A stretch of DNA of 64,000 nt, taken from Phascolarctobacterium sp. ET69. Its GTDB lineage: Bacteria; Bacillota; Negativicutes; Acidaminococcales; Acidaminococcaceae. Under the pieces are notes generated by a model that did no database searches, was not told where the DNA came from, and saw only the letters and a list, made by a program, of their open reading frames with translations. The stretch covers positions 434,001 through 498,000 of the forward strand of contig NZ_JAMBLR010000001.1 in NCBI RefSeq assembly GCF_023336935.1, in the 5' to 3' direction. Position 1 is the stretch's first letter. Every line of letters starts with the position of its first letter. Made by a program: the position numbers and the translations under genes. Below, piece after piece: positions 33,878-42,381 of the stretch.

Positions 33878-34120
33878 CAGTGGGGAATTGTTGAAAATAT
33901 AAAGCCGGAAACGCAGGTCACATCCGCCTTTCCAACAGTTTTTAGCAGTAGTAATTTTGCCGTTTTACCGGTGATTTTTGCGTGGGAAACCATAGACGAT
34001 ACAATCAGTGCATACTGCATCAGTAAAAATCTTTCAGAGGCGATTTTTCTGGCGGATACAGGACGAGATTATACCAGTACAAACTACGCAACTATCCTTT
34101 ATTTTGCTATTGGCCAATAG
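33878..34120 (+). other. silent tail-fibre tip cassette 6 (inverted)
   Basis: 80 residues, QWGIVENIKPETQVT ... ILYFAIGQ plus stop. Its end overlaps the end of cassette 7 inside a 20-bp palindrome. Confidence 0.88.
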
Positions 34121-34123
34121 CAA
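34104..34123. repeat. 20-bp perfect palindrome at the tail-to-tail junction
   Basis: The palindrome encodes the last codons and TAG of cassette 6 on the plus strand and of cassette 7 on the minus strand, so both end identically in A-I-G-Q. It marks where the two halves of the array meet. Confidence 0.85.
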
Positions 34124-34355
34124 TCCAGTTTGTTTTAAAGGTTTTTTCGGTATCATCAGTCTCCGCATCTAACGTCACTTTAAACTGACTTGTAGTAATC
34201 CCGCCTATTACAACATATTTATCAACGTCATAATCGTCATTAGTTACAACAAGATTAGCTGTTACAGCCCAGCAAGCCGAAAATGCAGTCGGGAATTTTA
34301 TCGTAGTCAGCAAAGTGCCAGAGCCGTTACCAGTAACGTTTTTAGAACCCCACTG
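34107..34355 (-). other. silent tail-fibre tip cassette 7 (same orientation as the fibre)
   Basis: 82 residues, QWGSKNVTGNGSGTLL ... TNWIAIGQ plus stop. It lies directly behind the stop of the expressed fibre, with the repeat spanning the junction. It could be expressed only after deletion or two inversions. Confidence 0.88.
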
Positions 34356-35624
34356 CTATTTACCAAAACAAAGATAAATACCGCGGCGTTCAGAGTTATC
34401 ACCAAAACCCGTCGTAATATCAAAATTATTTAATTCCAGATTAGCATAACCAATCATTTCGGTAGCGGCTTGACTCACTGCGATAACTGGGGAATACCAA
34501 TCCTGATATGGCAATGACAATACGACGTTATATTGTTTGCCTGCTGTTTGGAACAAACCCCACTGCAGAATTAGCCCATTGCTGAATTTTACATACCCAT
34601 TTTGCGCTAATAATTCATCAACAATTACTGCCCCACCAGCCAATGCCGAAATAGCCGCCGCAACGCCTGCCGCATTTATTGGCTTTGTTGTGTTCGTGCC
34701 GCCCTGTGCTTCTGTGGTCGTTGCAAAATCATATAAATCAGATATTAATTTAGCAGCAGCATCAAGTCCTGCGATGCCATTAGATGCGCCAAGCAGTTTA
34801 TCAATTAACTGCTTAACCTTTAATGCAGTCATAGGCTTTTTATCATCGGTCATACCTTCTGCTTCGGTTTGGCTTGCTACCGGTACATACGTTTTACCGC
34901 CAGTTAAAAATTTATCCTGGTCGCCTGCTGCCGGTGCCGGAACCATACCACGTTTACCAGCGGCTTCGGCTGTTGCGCCAGTAAAATCGCTTAAATCAGG
35001 CAAATTATTGAGATTGTTATAATCCAGTTTTGCACCATTTGCTCCGCCGCTGTGGTCATGTTGATAAATATTAATAATCTCCGGCCGCATATCAACGATA
35101 TTACTTTGCTGTATAACGGATGCATTAGCTGGCACTGTTACTTTCGCCAATGCAACCCATCCTTCCGGTGTTGTAGGCACAGTAGGTTCTGCCGCCGCTG
35201 TACCACCAACCACCTGGAAAGCAATAGAACTTGCTATTCTTGTTTTAACTTCCACCTGTGTAATATTGCGGCTCACTACATCAGTCATAACATTGCGGAT
35301 TTCCGGCTCATCTTCCACTTCTTCGTATTTTGCGCAAATTAAGTCAATACGCGGCTGGCTGGCGGATGCAGGTGCAATAGTAAGCGGAGTAGTTAAATCT
35401 GCTTCTAAAAGCCCTTGATATCCATTCTGGTAAATCCTTCCGGATTTTACATATACCGTCATATCCGGCACTGCCTGCGCAGTTACTTCTAATCCGCTTA
35501 CACAATCATTTGCGGCAATAAAATCCGAAATGGTAGTTATTAATCCGTTGTATAAATAAGCGTTATTATTATTTAAGTCATCACTCAAAAGCTCGGCATA
35601 ATCATTAAACTTTACTCTATGCAT
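34356..35624 (-). CDS. tail fibre with exchangeable C-terminal tip
   Basis: 422 aa. The N-terminus (~1-170) attaches to the baseplate (DUF-type fibre start, FNDYAELLSDDLNNNNAYLY), followed by a short collagen-free shaft with a SGGANGAKLDYNNLNNLPDLS turn typical of phage fibres. The last 69 residues from QWGLFQTAGKQYN to YLCFGK (34356-34565) are the gp53-like receptor-binding tip. The repeat GCAGTGGGG at 34558-34566 marks the switch point between the constant part (ending FSNGLIL) and the tip. It follows the tail-I-type gene and faces the cassette array. Confidence 0.92.
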   Translation of the reverse strand: MHRVKFNDYAELLSDDLNNNNAYLYNGLITTISDFIAANDCVSGLEVTAQAVPDMTVYVKSGRIYQNGYQGLLEADLTTPLTIAPASASQPRIDLICAKYEEVEDEPEIRNVMTDVVSRNITQVEVKTRIASSIAFQVVGGTAAAEPTVPTTPEGWVALAKVTVPANASVIQQSNIVDMRPEIINIYQHDHSGGANGAKLDYNNLNNLPDLSDFTGATAEAAGKRGMVPAPAAGDQDKFLTGGKTYVPVASQTEAEGMTDDKKPMTALKVKQLIDKLLGASNGIAGLDAAAKLISDLYDFATTTEAQGGTNTTKPINAAGVAAAISALAGGAVIVDELLAQNGYVKFSNGLILQWGLFQTAGKQYNVVLSLPYQDWYSPVIAVSQAATEMIGYANLELNNFDITTGFGDNSERRGIYLCFGK

Positions 35625-35631
35625 TCGCTTC

Positions 35632-36309
35632 TCACTCCTCGCTTAAAAATTCGATATAAACCTTCGTTCCGGCAACAATTATCATCTGTACTGCATCCAT
35701 AATTTCAGTTCGTGACAAATTCTGCTTTCGTGTAGCTGGTAAAGTAAATGTTCCAGCATCCAAATAATCAGCATCATAAAAAAATAAACCAGCACTCAAT
35801 GCACTGGTTTCTGTATGTTTTATTCTAATATATCCGGTAAAGCTGCTATCTTTTTTACTACCCAATCTCGCAACATAACGGCCAGAACCATCAGAAGCTG
35901 CTGAAACCAAGTTATCACCAGCAGGCATTAAAAATATACCAGCATTGTTATAGGCTGTATCTCGGATAGGTTCAAAAACTTCAACCGGTTTCTCTCCGGT
36001 TAAATCTGTTAATACCTGAATAATTGCCTGCCGTGTACCATATAAACGTAACATTTCAACGATTATGCGGCCACGGAAGCTATCATCATCTTCCATATAT
36101 TTGCGTTTTAAACGTACCAAATCCCAGCCCCAGCGGTCAAGATATTCTCCTGTCGCTGTTCTTAAATAAATTTGTTCCGTCATTGCATCTACATTGCCGT
36201 TAAACTCGTCAATAGCCGTTATCGCAGCTTTGGCTAAAGTATAAAGGACAGTGCCTTTTTCAATAGCACTGTCCCCCAGCCAAGTTAAATATTGCAGTAT
36301 TCTTTTCAT
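35632..36309 (-). CDS. baseplate/tail protein I-like (YmfQ/DUF2313-like)
   Basis: 225 aa. It sits between the baseplate J-like protein and the fibre, the usual place of P2 gpI or Mu gp48. N-terminal segments DAMTEQIYLRTATGEYLDRWGWDL and DDSFRGRIIVEMLRLYGTRQAI match that family; the rest is Ser/Gly-rich and would contact the fibre. Its ATG overlaps the previous stop (ATGA). Confidence 0.8.
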   Translation of the reverse strand: MKRILQYLTWLGDSAIEKGTVLYTLAKAAITAIDEFNGNVDAMTEQIYLRTATGEYLDRWGWDLVRLKRKYMEDDDSFRGRIIVEMLRLYGTRQAIIQVLTDLTGEKPVEVFEPIRDTAYNNAGIFLMPAGDNLVSAASDGSGRYVARLGSKKDSSFTGYIRIKHTETSALSAGLFFYDADYLDAGTFTLPATRKQNLSRTEIMDAVQMIIVAGTKVYIEFLSEE

Positions 36310-37349
36310 AATACCGTAACCTCCACGCTATCCGGCTGCAAAATCTCGTTTTCTTCCGGTACGGTGTCCGTTGTCGGCTCGGTAAGTTTTACGTTCTCCA
36401 CGCCTGCCACATTCATGGCCGTTTGGATAATCGTTGCAGTATACAGCGGCTCACCCATTTCAAGATTTGCCACCAAATCCGTAAGTGCAGCAATAACGCC
36501 CTGACGGGTCAACACTTCATCACTACCGCTTAAAACATTAATAGACATTTTTATATCAACACCGACTCGCACGGCCCTTTCAATGGTGTACTGAATACAA
36601 AAGCCCCGGTATTCATCGATTTTTTCTTTTACAGCCGCCAACAACGTATCATCAACGCTGCTATCAAGGTAAACCGTAAACCACCCTTTTGTTGGATAGT
36701 TGGCACGAACCGTAACACCGGTAACACCTGATACCGTCATTGCCGCATATTTTATAGCGCCTTCCGTTGCACGTCCAAGGCTTTCAAAATAAGCCGGCAC
36801 ACGATTTCTATAATCATCATCAGTTTCATCGTCCATGCCGCCGGTCATTTCAACAACCTTCGCCCAGTCTATACCTGATATGGCCACACCAATTTGCTTT
36901 AACTCCGTACCAGCCGCAAGGTTAGCATTACTTCCTTTTGCCACCGCACGTGCCGACACATTAACGCTAATTCCACCAACCGGTAATGTTGCCAACTCTG
37001 TGGTAGCAAATTGCGCTCCATTTTCAGCTTCAAAAACCGTACCTATTGGTATAGATATACCAATAGGACTGGCGGCATCGCGCCCGATGGTTATAATGCC
37101 AAAAGCCATGCTACCAAGCTTACGGGTCATTCCTAAATCTTCCAGCCTTCTGTCAAGCCATTCCCCTTCAGAAGTAGATATGAAAAATTTTAAAACAAAT
37201 TTGTACAGATACATATATGCTTCCTCAATGGCGCTTGCCACTGCTTCCAGCACTGTACGTGTCACACTGCCGATGTTAAAGTCGCTTAGTGTACTTCCCA
37301 CAACGGCATTAAACATTGTTTGCAGAATATCTTTAAAACTTTTTATCAA
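36306..37349 (-). CDS. baseplate J-like protein
   Basis: 347 aa, the wedge component of the contractile-tail baseplate (P2 gpJ, Mu gp47, PBSX XkdT). Family landmarks: STSEGEWLDRRLEDLGMTRK, GIFIPIGT-like GISIPIGTVFEAENGAQF, GGMDDETDDDYRNRVP, and GVTGVTVRANYPTKGWFTVYL. TTG 37349 is taken as start because GGGGGG lies upstream; an ATG further upstream falls within the previous gene. Confidence 0.9.
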   Translation of the reverse strand: MIKSFKDILQTMFNAVVGSTLSDFNIGSVTRTVLEAVASAIEEAYMYLYKFVLKFFISTSEGEWLDRRLEDLGMTRKLGSMAFGIITIGRDAASPIGISIPIGTVFEAENGAQFATTELATLPVGGISVNVSARAVAKGSNANLAAGTELKQIGVAISGIDWAKVVEMTGGMDDETDDDYRNRVPAYFESLGRATEGAIKYAAMTVSGVTGVTVRANYPTKGWFTVYLDSSVDDTLLAAVKEKIDEYRGFCIQYTIERAVRVGVDIKMSINVLSGSDEVLTRQGVIAALTDLVANLEMGEPLYTATIIQTAMNVAGVENVKLTEPTTDTVPEENEILQPDSVEVTVL

Positions 37350-37353
37350 ACCA

Positions 37354-37761
37354 TTACCCCCCCACATCCAAAGTGTAAACAAGATTATTTGTTCCGGGGT
37401 TATCGACTACTTTATAATAAACGGTATAAATTATAGTTCGTTCGGCATGGTTGACGGTATAAGTTACGTCTACCAATTCCGCACGCGGCTCTTGCACAAT
37501 ACAATCTTTAATATTAGCAAGTGCCATTTCCAAAAAACTATCCGACATTGGTTCAGATAGAATATCATAAACGCCGTTGCCATATTCCGGGTGCCTTATA
37601 AGCGTACCCTTAGGGCAGTTAAGACGCATTATAAGCGCCTGCCTTACGTTATCGGCATCACTGATAGGCTGCATATCACCGTTGCGCGAGATTACCTCGC
37701 CAGCACCATCCAGCCACCCGGTATCGGCAATCATAATATCAACGCCTAATTCCTTATTCAT
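37354..37761 (-). CDS. baseplate wedge gp25/gpW-like protein (DUF2634)
   Basis: 135 aa. The gpW/gp25 fold of contractile tails: GDMQPISDADNVRQALIMRLNCPKGTLIRHPEYGNGVYDILSEP, then VDVTYTVNHAERTIIYTVYYKV. Follows the PAAR gene. Confidence 0.85.
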   Translation of the reverse strand: MNKELGVDIMIADTGWLDGAGEVISRNGDMQPISDADNVRQALIMRLNCPKGTLIRHPEYGNGVYDILSEPMSDSFLEMALANIKDCIVQEPRAELVDVTYTVNHAERTIIYTVYYKVVDNPGTNNLVYTLDVGG

Positions 37762-37763
37762 TT

Positions 37764-38060
37764 TTAGTCCCCTATAATGACATCGTTGCTGCCCTCGGCC
37801 ATTGTATCACCACAGCTTATGCTATCGCCGATACGGCAGGCGGGCAAACCGTTAATAAAGACAGTACCGCTACCGCTACTGCTTGTTCCAGCGTGCGGGC
37901 TATGGATAGGACAGGCTCCGTGCGTTTGCCAGCCGTCATTCAGCCTTACTGCACCGCGGCCGTTAATTATTACATTATCACTGCACCCGACAGCAGGTGT
38001 TGCAGGATAGCAATGCGGATGTCCAGCCGACATATCGCCTTTTCTTACTGCTCCCGGCAT
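37764..38060 (-). CDS. PAAR-domain spike tip protein
   Basis: 98 aa; caps the tail spike that pierces the cell. PAAR repeats are visible (GAVRKGDMSAGHPHCYP, NVIINGRGAVRLNDGWQTH, VFINGLPACRIGDSISCG, EGSNDVIIG). His/Cys residues probably bind the metal that holds the cone. Confidence 0.93.
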   Translation of the reverse strand: MPGAVRKGDMSAGHPHCYPATPAVGCSDNVIINGRGAVRLNDGWQTHGACPIHSPHAGTSSSGSGTVFINGLPACRIGDSISCGDTMAEGSNDVIIGD

Positions 38061-38071
38061 AATATCACCCC

Positions 38072-38464
38072 TTAGTTAATCATTACTTTTGTACCTTTAA
38101 GCGTTAAAACACCTGTAGCCTGTAAAGTAATATCGCCGTTGGCATGAAAACGGAACTGTGAGCCGCTCTCGTGTACCATTGCGACTTCTTCGCTTGGTGG
38201 CGGCGCATCTGCACCCTCACTATAACTGCAACCTATAACGTGGCCCTCGTTTAATTCCCCATTGGCAAATACCACAAGCACCTCTTGCCCAACGTGCGGC
38301 AGTGCTACAATGCCCCAGCCAGAGCCGACATACTGGCTTGTTACACGAATAAAATCACTTTCTTTTTCCAGAAGTGGAAACCATACTTTAACGCGGTAGT
38401 TATCGGTATCAATGGCCGTAACAATACCAACCTGAGCGAATGTAGTCTGGTCATCCATTTGCAT
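38072..38464 (-). CDS. baseplate assembly/spike protein (gpV-like)
   Basis: 130 aa. OB-fold start (GIVTAIDTDNYRVKVWFPLLEKESDFIRVTS) followed by WGIVALPHVGQEVLVVFANGE and a beta-helical end (GDITLQATGVLTLKGTKVMIN). The central spike to which the PAAR tip binds. Confidence 0.9.
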   Translation of the reverse strand: MQMDDQTTFAQVGIVTAIDTDNYRVKVWFPLLEKESDFIRVTSQYVGSGWGIVALPHVGQEVLVVFANGELNEGHVIGCSYSEGADAPPPSEEVAMVHESGSQFRFHANGDITLQATGVLTLKGTKVMIN

Positions 38465-38465
38465 A

Positions 38466-39560
38466 TTAGGTCACCGCCGTTTCATACAGATTTTCTCGAT
38501 ACTGCGCCGCACTGTCAGGCTGTTGATTAGTACCAGATAATGTACATGTATAACCGGTTGACGCGGCAAAATTATGTTTAATTTCAGACACATAGTATTT
38601 ACCGTCAAAGCGTCCGCATCCTTCAATGGCTATTAGCTTTTCGGCACCGACAGCAGCATTACCAGCTATTTCCATGCTTTCAAAAGTAACCACTGCCGTA
38701 CAAAGTTTAGACAGCAGGTTTTGTGCCGTACGCAGTGCTAAATCATACGTTTTCGCTTTGCTGTCATAAACAACTTTTGCTTTCTCGCCGTATTTTGCAA
38801 TAAGGTCATCGTTTTGCGCCGTTGCCGATATTGCCTGCTTACCTTTGCCCATAAAGTGCCGTACGATTACTTTATTGGTAATTTCCAGCATACTATCATC
38901 AAAGGTTACAGATTTGATATTGCTTGCCGTGTCCTTTTTCCAGGAAAAAGTAGCAGATACTTCTTCCTCACCGTTTTCGTCCTTCTGCGCTTGCCGCTCG
39001 CCGAAGTATAATTCTTTTTGCGGCGTTACATAGCACACAAAGCCTTCGCGGTCTGCCATGGTTTGCAGTATCTGCCATTCTTTCTTATCTTTGTACAGGT
39101 CGCGTTCCACAATCGTGGTAGTCGGCGTTACTACCGGCGTCAATCCATACTTCTCGGCAAGCAGTTCAGCTACCTGCGATGCAGTACGTTCCGCAAAAGC
39201 AAGATTAAATTCGTTATCCAAAAGCAAGGCAGCATAATCACGCCCAACAAGCGTAACATACTGGCCGCTAGCACTGTATGCAGGCCGCACGCCGTCAACT
39301 TTACCACGAAACACCAGCGACAGTTCGTTTTTGCTCCACGCCTGCGGGTTAGCAACATAGCCGAGATAAATTTGCACGTCCATTTCCTTACGCAGATAAT
39401 CCGATAGTGCTTTATCATTTTTCAGCGTCAACTCAAAGCTGTCAGCGGCATTATATAGCGTGTCAGTAACGGCAAGCGTTATAATGTCCTGCCAACTGAT
39501 TACTTCGGCATTCCCACCATCACGCGGCGTTACTTCAATCCATGCACGTGGATATTTCAT
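38466..39560 (-). CDS. phage late control gene D-like baseplate hub protein
   Basis: 364 aa, P2 gpD/XkdQ family, which links the tail tube to the spike. Motifs: ARVEV-type WIEVTPRDGG, FRGKVDGVRPAYSASGQYVTLVGRDYAALLLDN, LAEKYGLTPVV, and the C-terminal FDGKYYVSEIKHNFAASTGYTCTLSG. Confidence 0.88.
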   Translation of the reverse strand: MKYPRAWIEVTPRDGGNAEVISWQDIITLAVTDTLYNAADSFELTLKNDKALSDYLRKEMDVQIYLGYVANPQAWSKNELSLVFRGKVDGVRPAYSASGQYVTLVGRDYAALLLDNEFNLAFAERTASQVAELLAEKYGLTPVVTPTTTIVERDLYKDKKEWQILQTMADREGFVCYVTPQKELYFGERQAQKDENGEEEVSATFSWKKDTASNIKSVTFDDSMLEITNKVIVRHFMGKGKQAISATAQNDDLIAKYGEKAKVVYDSKAKTYDLALRTAQNLLSKLCTAVVTFESMEIAGNAAVGAEKLIAIEGCGRFDGKYYVSEIKHNFAASTGYTCTLSGTNQQPDSAAQYRENLYETAVT

Positions 39561-39561
39561 A

Positions 39562-40233
39562 TTACACCTCCAGCGGCGGTAGCTTCTTCAAATCTTCTTC
39601 CGCAATTAATTTCAAATCTTCCATAGCGTGCGCATTGGCCGGTAATGCAAGCGTTTTTACATCATCTGGCACAATCGCACTGTTAAGCCCGTTTATCATA
39701 GCTATATACTGCCAATCATCAGCATTACCGCTGATATTAACAGCTATTGACCGCAGGCAATCGCCTTGCACAAATGGTTTTGACACTGTAGCTACAGCCT
39801 GCAAAGCTCCGCTTGCTCCGCTTTTTGCCATTTCAGCTATGATATTGCTTTGTTTAACAAGGTTTGTCAGCTGATAGGTAAGCGATGTTGTTATATCGCC
39901 CACACGTATCAGCGACATTTCATAATCCACAAGGTCATCACGCTGCCAGTTATAATTAAAACTTTCAATTATAACTTTGGTATTAATCGGGCCGAAAATA
40001 AAAAGTGCTTCCGCGCCTTTGTTTTGCAGTTCTTCCAGCGCCCGCGCTTTATCCAGCGCACCTATTTCATTAATAACGCCTTTAAAGCTACAACTCTGTT
40101 CGCCCTGCCCCATATCCTGGTACTCTGTTTTATACCCCGGCACTTCAAAACGTGCAACCTTGCGGCTGGTTACAAACTCAATCTTTTTTTCAGGCGGTAT
40201 CAATGTAATACCGCCTATATTTAAAACGCTCAT
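39562..40233 (-). CDS. LysM-containing baseplate protein (XkdP-like)
   Basis: 223 aa. The C-terminal LysM module (VQGDCLRSIAVNISGNADDWQYIAMINGL) would hold on to peptidoglycan. The N-terminal part (SVLNIGGITLIPPEKKIEFVTSRKVARFEVPGYKTEYQDMG) matches tail proteins between tape measure and hub. ATG 40233 has GGGGGTAAG upstream; a longer frame overlapping the tape measure is rejected. Confidence 0.85.
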   Translation of the reverse strand: MSVLNIGGITLIPPEKKIEFVTSRKVARFEVPGYKTEYQDMGQGEQSCSFKGVINEIGALDKARALEELQNKGAEALFIFGPINTKVIIESFNYNWQRDDLVDYEMSLIRVGDITTSLTYQLTNLVKQSNIIAEMAKSGASGALQAVATVSKPFVQGDCLRSIAVNISGNADDWQYIAMINGLNSAIVPDDVKTLALPANAHAMEDLKLIAEEDLKKLPPLEV

Positions 40234-40237
40234 ACGC

Positions 40238-41833
40238 TTACCCCCTTGCAGCTGCGTATTTACCTGGTAATGCACCTGCGGTAAAGGTTGCCGCTTCCTC
40301 GGCACTGCGTACAGTTACATAGTTCGTCTGTTGGGTGTTATAAGCTGCCGTATTTCCGCCACTACTCATAGGCTCTGGCGTACTGGTATCAAGCTTTGCA
40401 CCTATCTTTTCGGCCAACCATGCACCGCCATTGTTCATAATATCCCTAAGGCCTTGCACAATCGGGGTAATCAAGTCTAAAATGCCTTGTAAAATAGGCT
40501 GCACTATATTAAATACCCACTGAAACGCCCCCGCAATTCCCTGAATTACAGCACAAAGGTTCTGAATGGCAATAATCATGAAATCAGCAATAAACCCGCC
40601 TATCTTCGACAGAATAGGCCACGCCGCTTCAAACATTTGCCAAAAGATACCTATCAGCGTAATAACCGTTGCAATAATAGGGTCAATAGCTGCCCAGATT
40701 TTTGCAAAGCCCGCCTGTATCATCGGCATGTTTGCTGTTGCCCACGCGGATATCTGGTTAAATAACGGCGTAAGCTGTGCAACTATACCACGGCAATAAT
40801 CAATAACGCCGCCCGCCTGTGTAAATCCATTAATCAGCCATGTTATTACGCCGCCGATACTTGCACCCATCTGCGCAAAAGTATCTGCCAACTGGTCAGA
40901 TAACGGTATAGCCATTTGTAATGCCGGCATTAATGCTTCCAGCATTTTCAAGCCACCCTGCTGTACACCGCTTTCAAGGTTGCCTGTAATGGTAGACCAT
41001 AAGCCCGCGCCGCTGGTCGATAGTTTTTCAGCGCCGCCAGCATAGAAGCCTTGCAAGCTCCTGCCCTTGCTGTCCGTCATAGCAAAAAGGTCGCCACCAG
41101 CAGCCTTAAAATCATCAGCCGACATTTTAAAGCCGAACTCTTTAAGGCGTTCCATTTCGCCGACATTCGCATCGGCCAGTGCTTCCATGGCGTCCATAAC
41201 CGTTTTGCCCGGATTAAGCGCCGCCATATCTTCGGCCAGTTCTACAAATTCCATAGCCTTTTTGGTATCACCATCGGCAACGGATAGCGCGCGTGTGCCT
41301 GCTTCCATAACTTCACCTTGGCTAAAAGGTGTATAGTTAGCATTTTTTTGCAACTGCGCCATGTAGTCGCTGGTCATTTTATCCAGTGCCGCACTATCCA
41401 TGCCAGCATTACTTACGCCGATAAAATGACGCATACTAATTTGCTGCTGCTGTAATTGGCTACCTAATCCGACCGCTGTACCAGCAAATCCTATCGCTGC
41501 TGTTGCTGCACCGACAACTCCCAGTGCCGCACCTAAAGCTACTGTTTTTGTAACTGCGCCACCGATAGATGATGTAAACTTTTTAAAGCGGTCTGTTGCC
41601 GCATCAATTCTTTCACTTGATATATTGATAGGTATTTTTGCTTTAATACTATCAGTAATGCCGCGCAGACGGTCACGTATGGTATTAAAGCTGCGAGTTG
41701 CTTTTAAGCTAACTGGCATATCTTTTAGCTTTATTTTTGCCTTTTCGATAAGGTTAAGCTGTTTAATTGCCTGTTTAATACCAGGTAACGCCTGATTTAC
41801 AGTACGGATAATGATTTCGACTGTATCGTTCAT
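40238..41833 (-). CDS. tail tape measure protein
   Basis: 531 aa, short for a tape measure, implying a short tail. Helical N-terminus (IIRTVNQALPGIKQAIKQLNLIEKAKIKL), a glycine/alanine-rich hydrophobic segment (VTKTVALGAALGVVGAATAAIGFAG) and repeated hydrophobic Trp/Ile stretches near residues 340-480. It follows the frameshifting tail-chaperone gene, the invariant order in tailed phages. Confidence 0.9.
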   Translation of the reverse strand: MNDTVEIIIRTVNQALPGIKQAIKQLNLIEKAKIKLKDMPVSLKATRSFNTIRDRLRGITDSIKAKIPINISSERIDAATDRFKKFTSSIGGAVTKTVALGAALGVVGAATAAIGFAGTAVGLGSQLQQQQISMRHFIGVSNAGMDSAALDKMTSDYMAQLQKNANYTPFSQGEVMEAGTRALSVADGDTKKAMEFVELAEDMAALNPGKTVMDAMEALADANVGEMERLKEFGFKMSADDFKAAGGDLFAMTDSKGRSLQGFYAGGAEKLSTSGAGLWSTITGNLESGVQQGGLKMLEALMPALQMAIPLSDQLADTFAQMGASIGGVITWLINGFTQAGGVIDYCRGIVAQLTPLFNQISAWATANMPMIQAGFAKIWAAIDPIIATVITLIGIFWQMFEAAWPILSKIGGFIADFMIIAIQNLCAVIQGIAGAFQWVFNIVQPILQGILDLITPIVQGLRDIMNNGGAWLAEKIGAKLDTSTPEPMSSGGNTAAYNTQQTNYVTVRSAEEAATFTAGALPGKYAAARG

Positions 41834-41848
41834 AGTTAACCCCCTTCC

Positions 41849-42333
41849 CTATTTTTTCATAGCATCACTTTCTGACTTCATCAGCCATTCTGTCGCATAA
41901 TAAAGCGCATCTCTGTCCTCTTGGTCCAAATTCAGCCATTCTTCATAAGTAACAGCGCGGCCATACCTGCTTATTTGGATAAATCGGTAGAGGTCGCATT
42001 CTCTAATAAAAAACGAGCTTTTTCGCGTGCTTCATCTTTTCTGTTTTCAGTCATGCCAAACATTTCATCAAATGCAGAGAAATAATAATCAAAATCAAGA
42101 CCGTCCATTCTTTCAAGGGTACGCTTATAATCAACATCAGGCTTTGCGCCGTCAATTTCTACAATGCACTTTGCCGCCGTATACTGTGCTACAAGCAGCA
42201 AATTGCTGATATTATCTGCCGACATTCTTGTTTCTTTGGTCACAATAACCTTATCCATACCTTTTGGACGTCTAAATTTAATAACTTTACCGCTTGGTAA
42301 TTCTAACGGTCCATAAATAATCTGTTCAGCCAT
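41849..42333 (-). CDS. tail assembly chaperone, -1 frameshift product (G-T type)
   Basis: Long form of the chaperone gene 41971-42333. At 42007-42013 the minus strand has T TTT TTA in the right frame. Slipping back one base after Leu109 continues as IRECDLYRFIQISRYGRAVTYEEWLNL... for 52 residues to the TAG at 41849-41851, giving about 161 aa. The extension is acidic and helical (YYATEWLMKSESDAMKK) and fills the otherwise empty 120 bases before the tape-measure gene. Confidence 0.8.
41971..42333 (-). CDS. tail assembly chaperone, short form (G type)
   Basis: 120 aa. It coats the tape measure during tail assembly. Its place between tube and tape-measure genes, its size, and the slippery heptamer near its 3' end identify it; the sequence itself (LPSGKVIKFRRPKGMDKVIVTKETRMSADN) is only moderately similar to known chaperones. 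Confidence 0.85.
   Translation of the reverse strand: MAEQIIYGPLELPSGKVIKFRRPKGMDKVIVTKETRMSADNISNLLLVAQYTAAKCIVEIDGAKPDVDYKRTLERMDGLDFDYYFSAFDEMFGMTENRKDEAREKARFLLENATSTDLSK
42007..42013 (-). promoter_or_regulatory. programmed -1 frameshift slippery site TTTTTTA
   Basis: Phase X_XXY_YYZ with codons TTT-TTA at residues 108-109 of the chaperone; the -1 frame stays open to 41849. Confidence 0.8.
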
Positions 42334-42381
42334 AGTTCAAACCTCCAATAATAAAAATAGGCGGCAAAATGCCGCCATAAT

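Larger units (their letters stand above)
32768..34566. repeat. eight copies of GCAGTGGGG delimiting tail-fibre tip modules (shufflon-like array)
   Basis: Identical 9-bp cores: plus orientation at 32768-32776, 33002-33010, 33230-33238, 33442-33450, 33685-33693 and 33877-33885; minus orientation at 34348-34356 and 34558-34566. Several copies extend to TGCAGTGGGGTT. Each encodes the Q-W-G with which a tip module starts, and the stop of the preceding module abuts or lies 0-2 bases before the next core. Inversion between any plus and any minus core keeps the frame of the fibre gene. Confidence 0.9.

Noticed and set aside
34356-35624. Diversity-generating retroelement at the fibre
   Set aside because: No reverse transcriptase, template repeat or adenine-biased variable repeat is seen; variation is by whole modules bounded by repeats.
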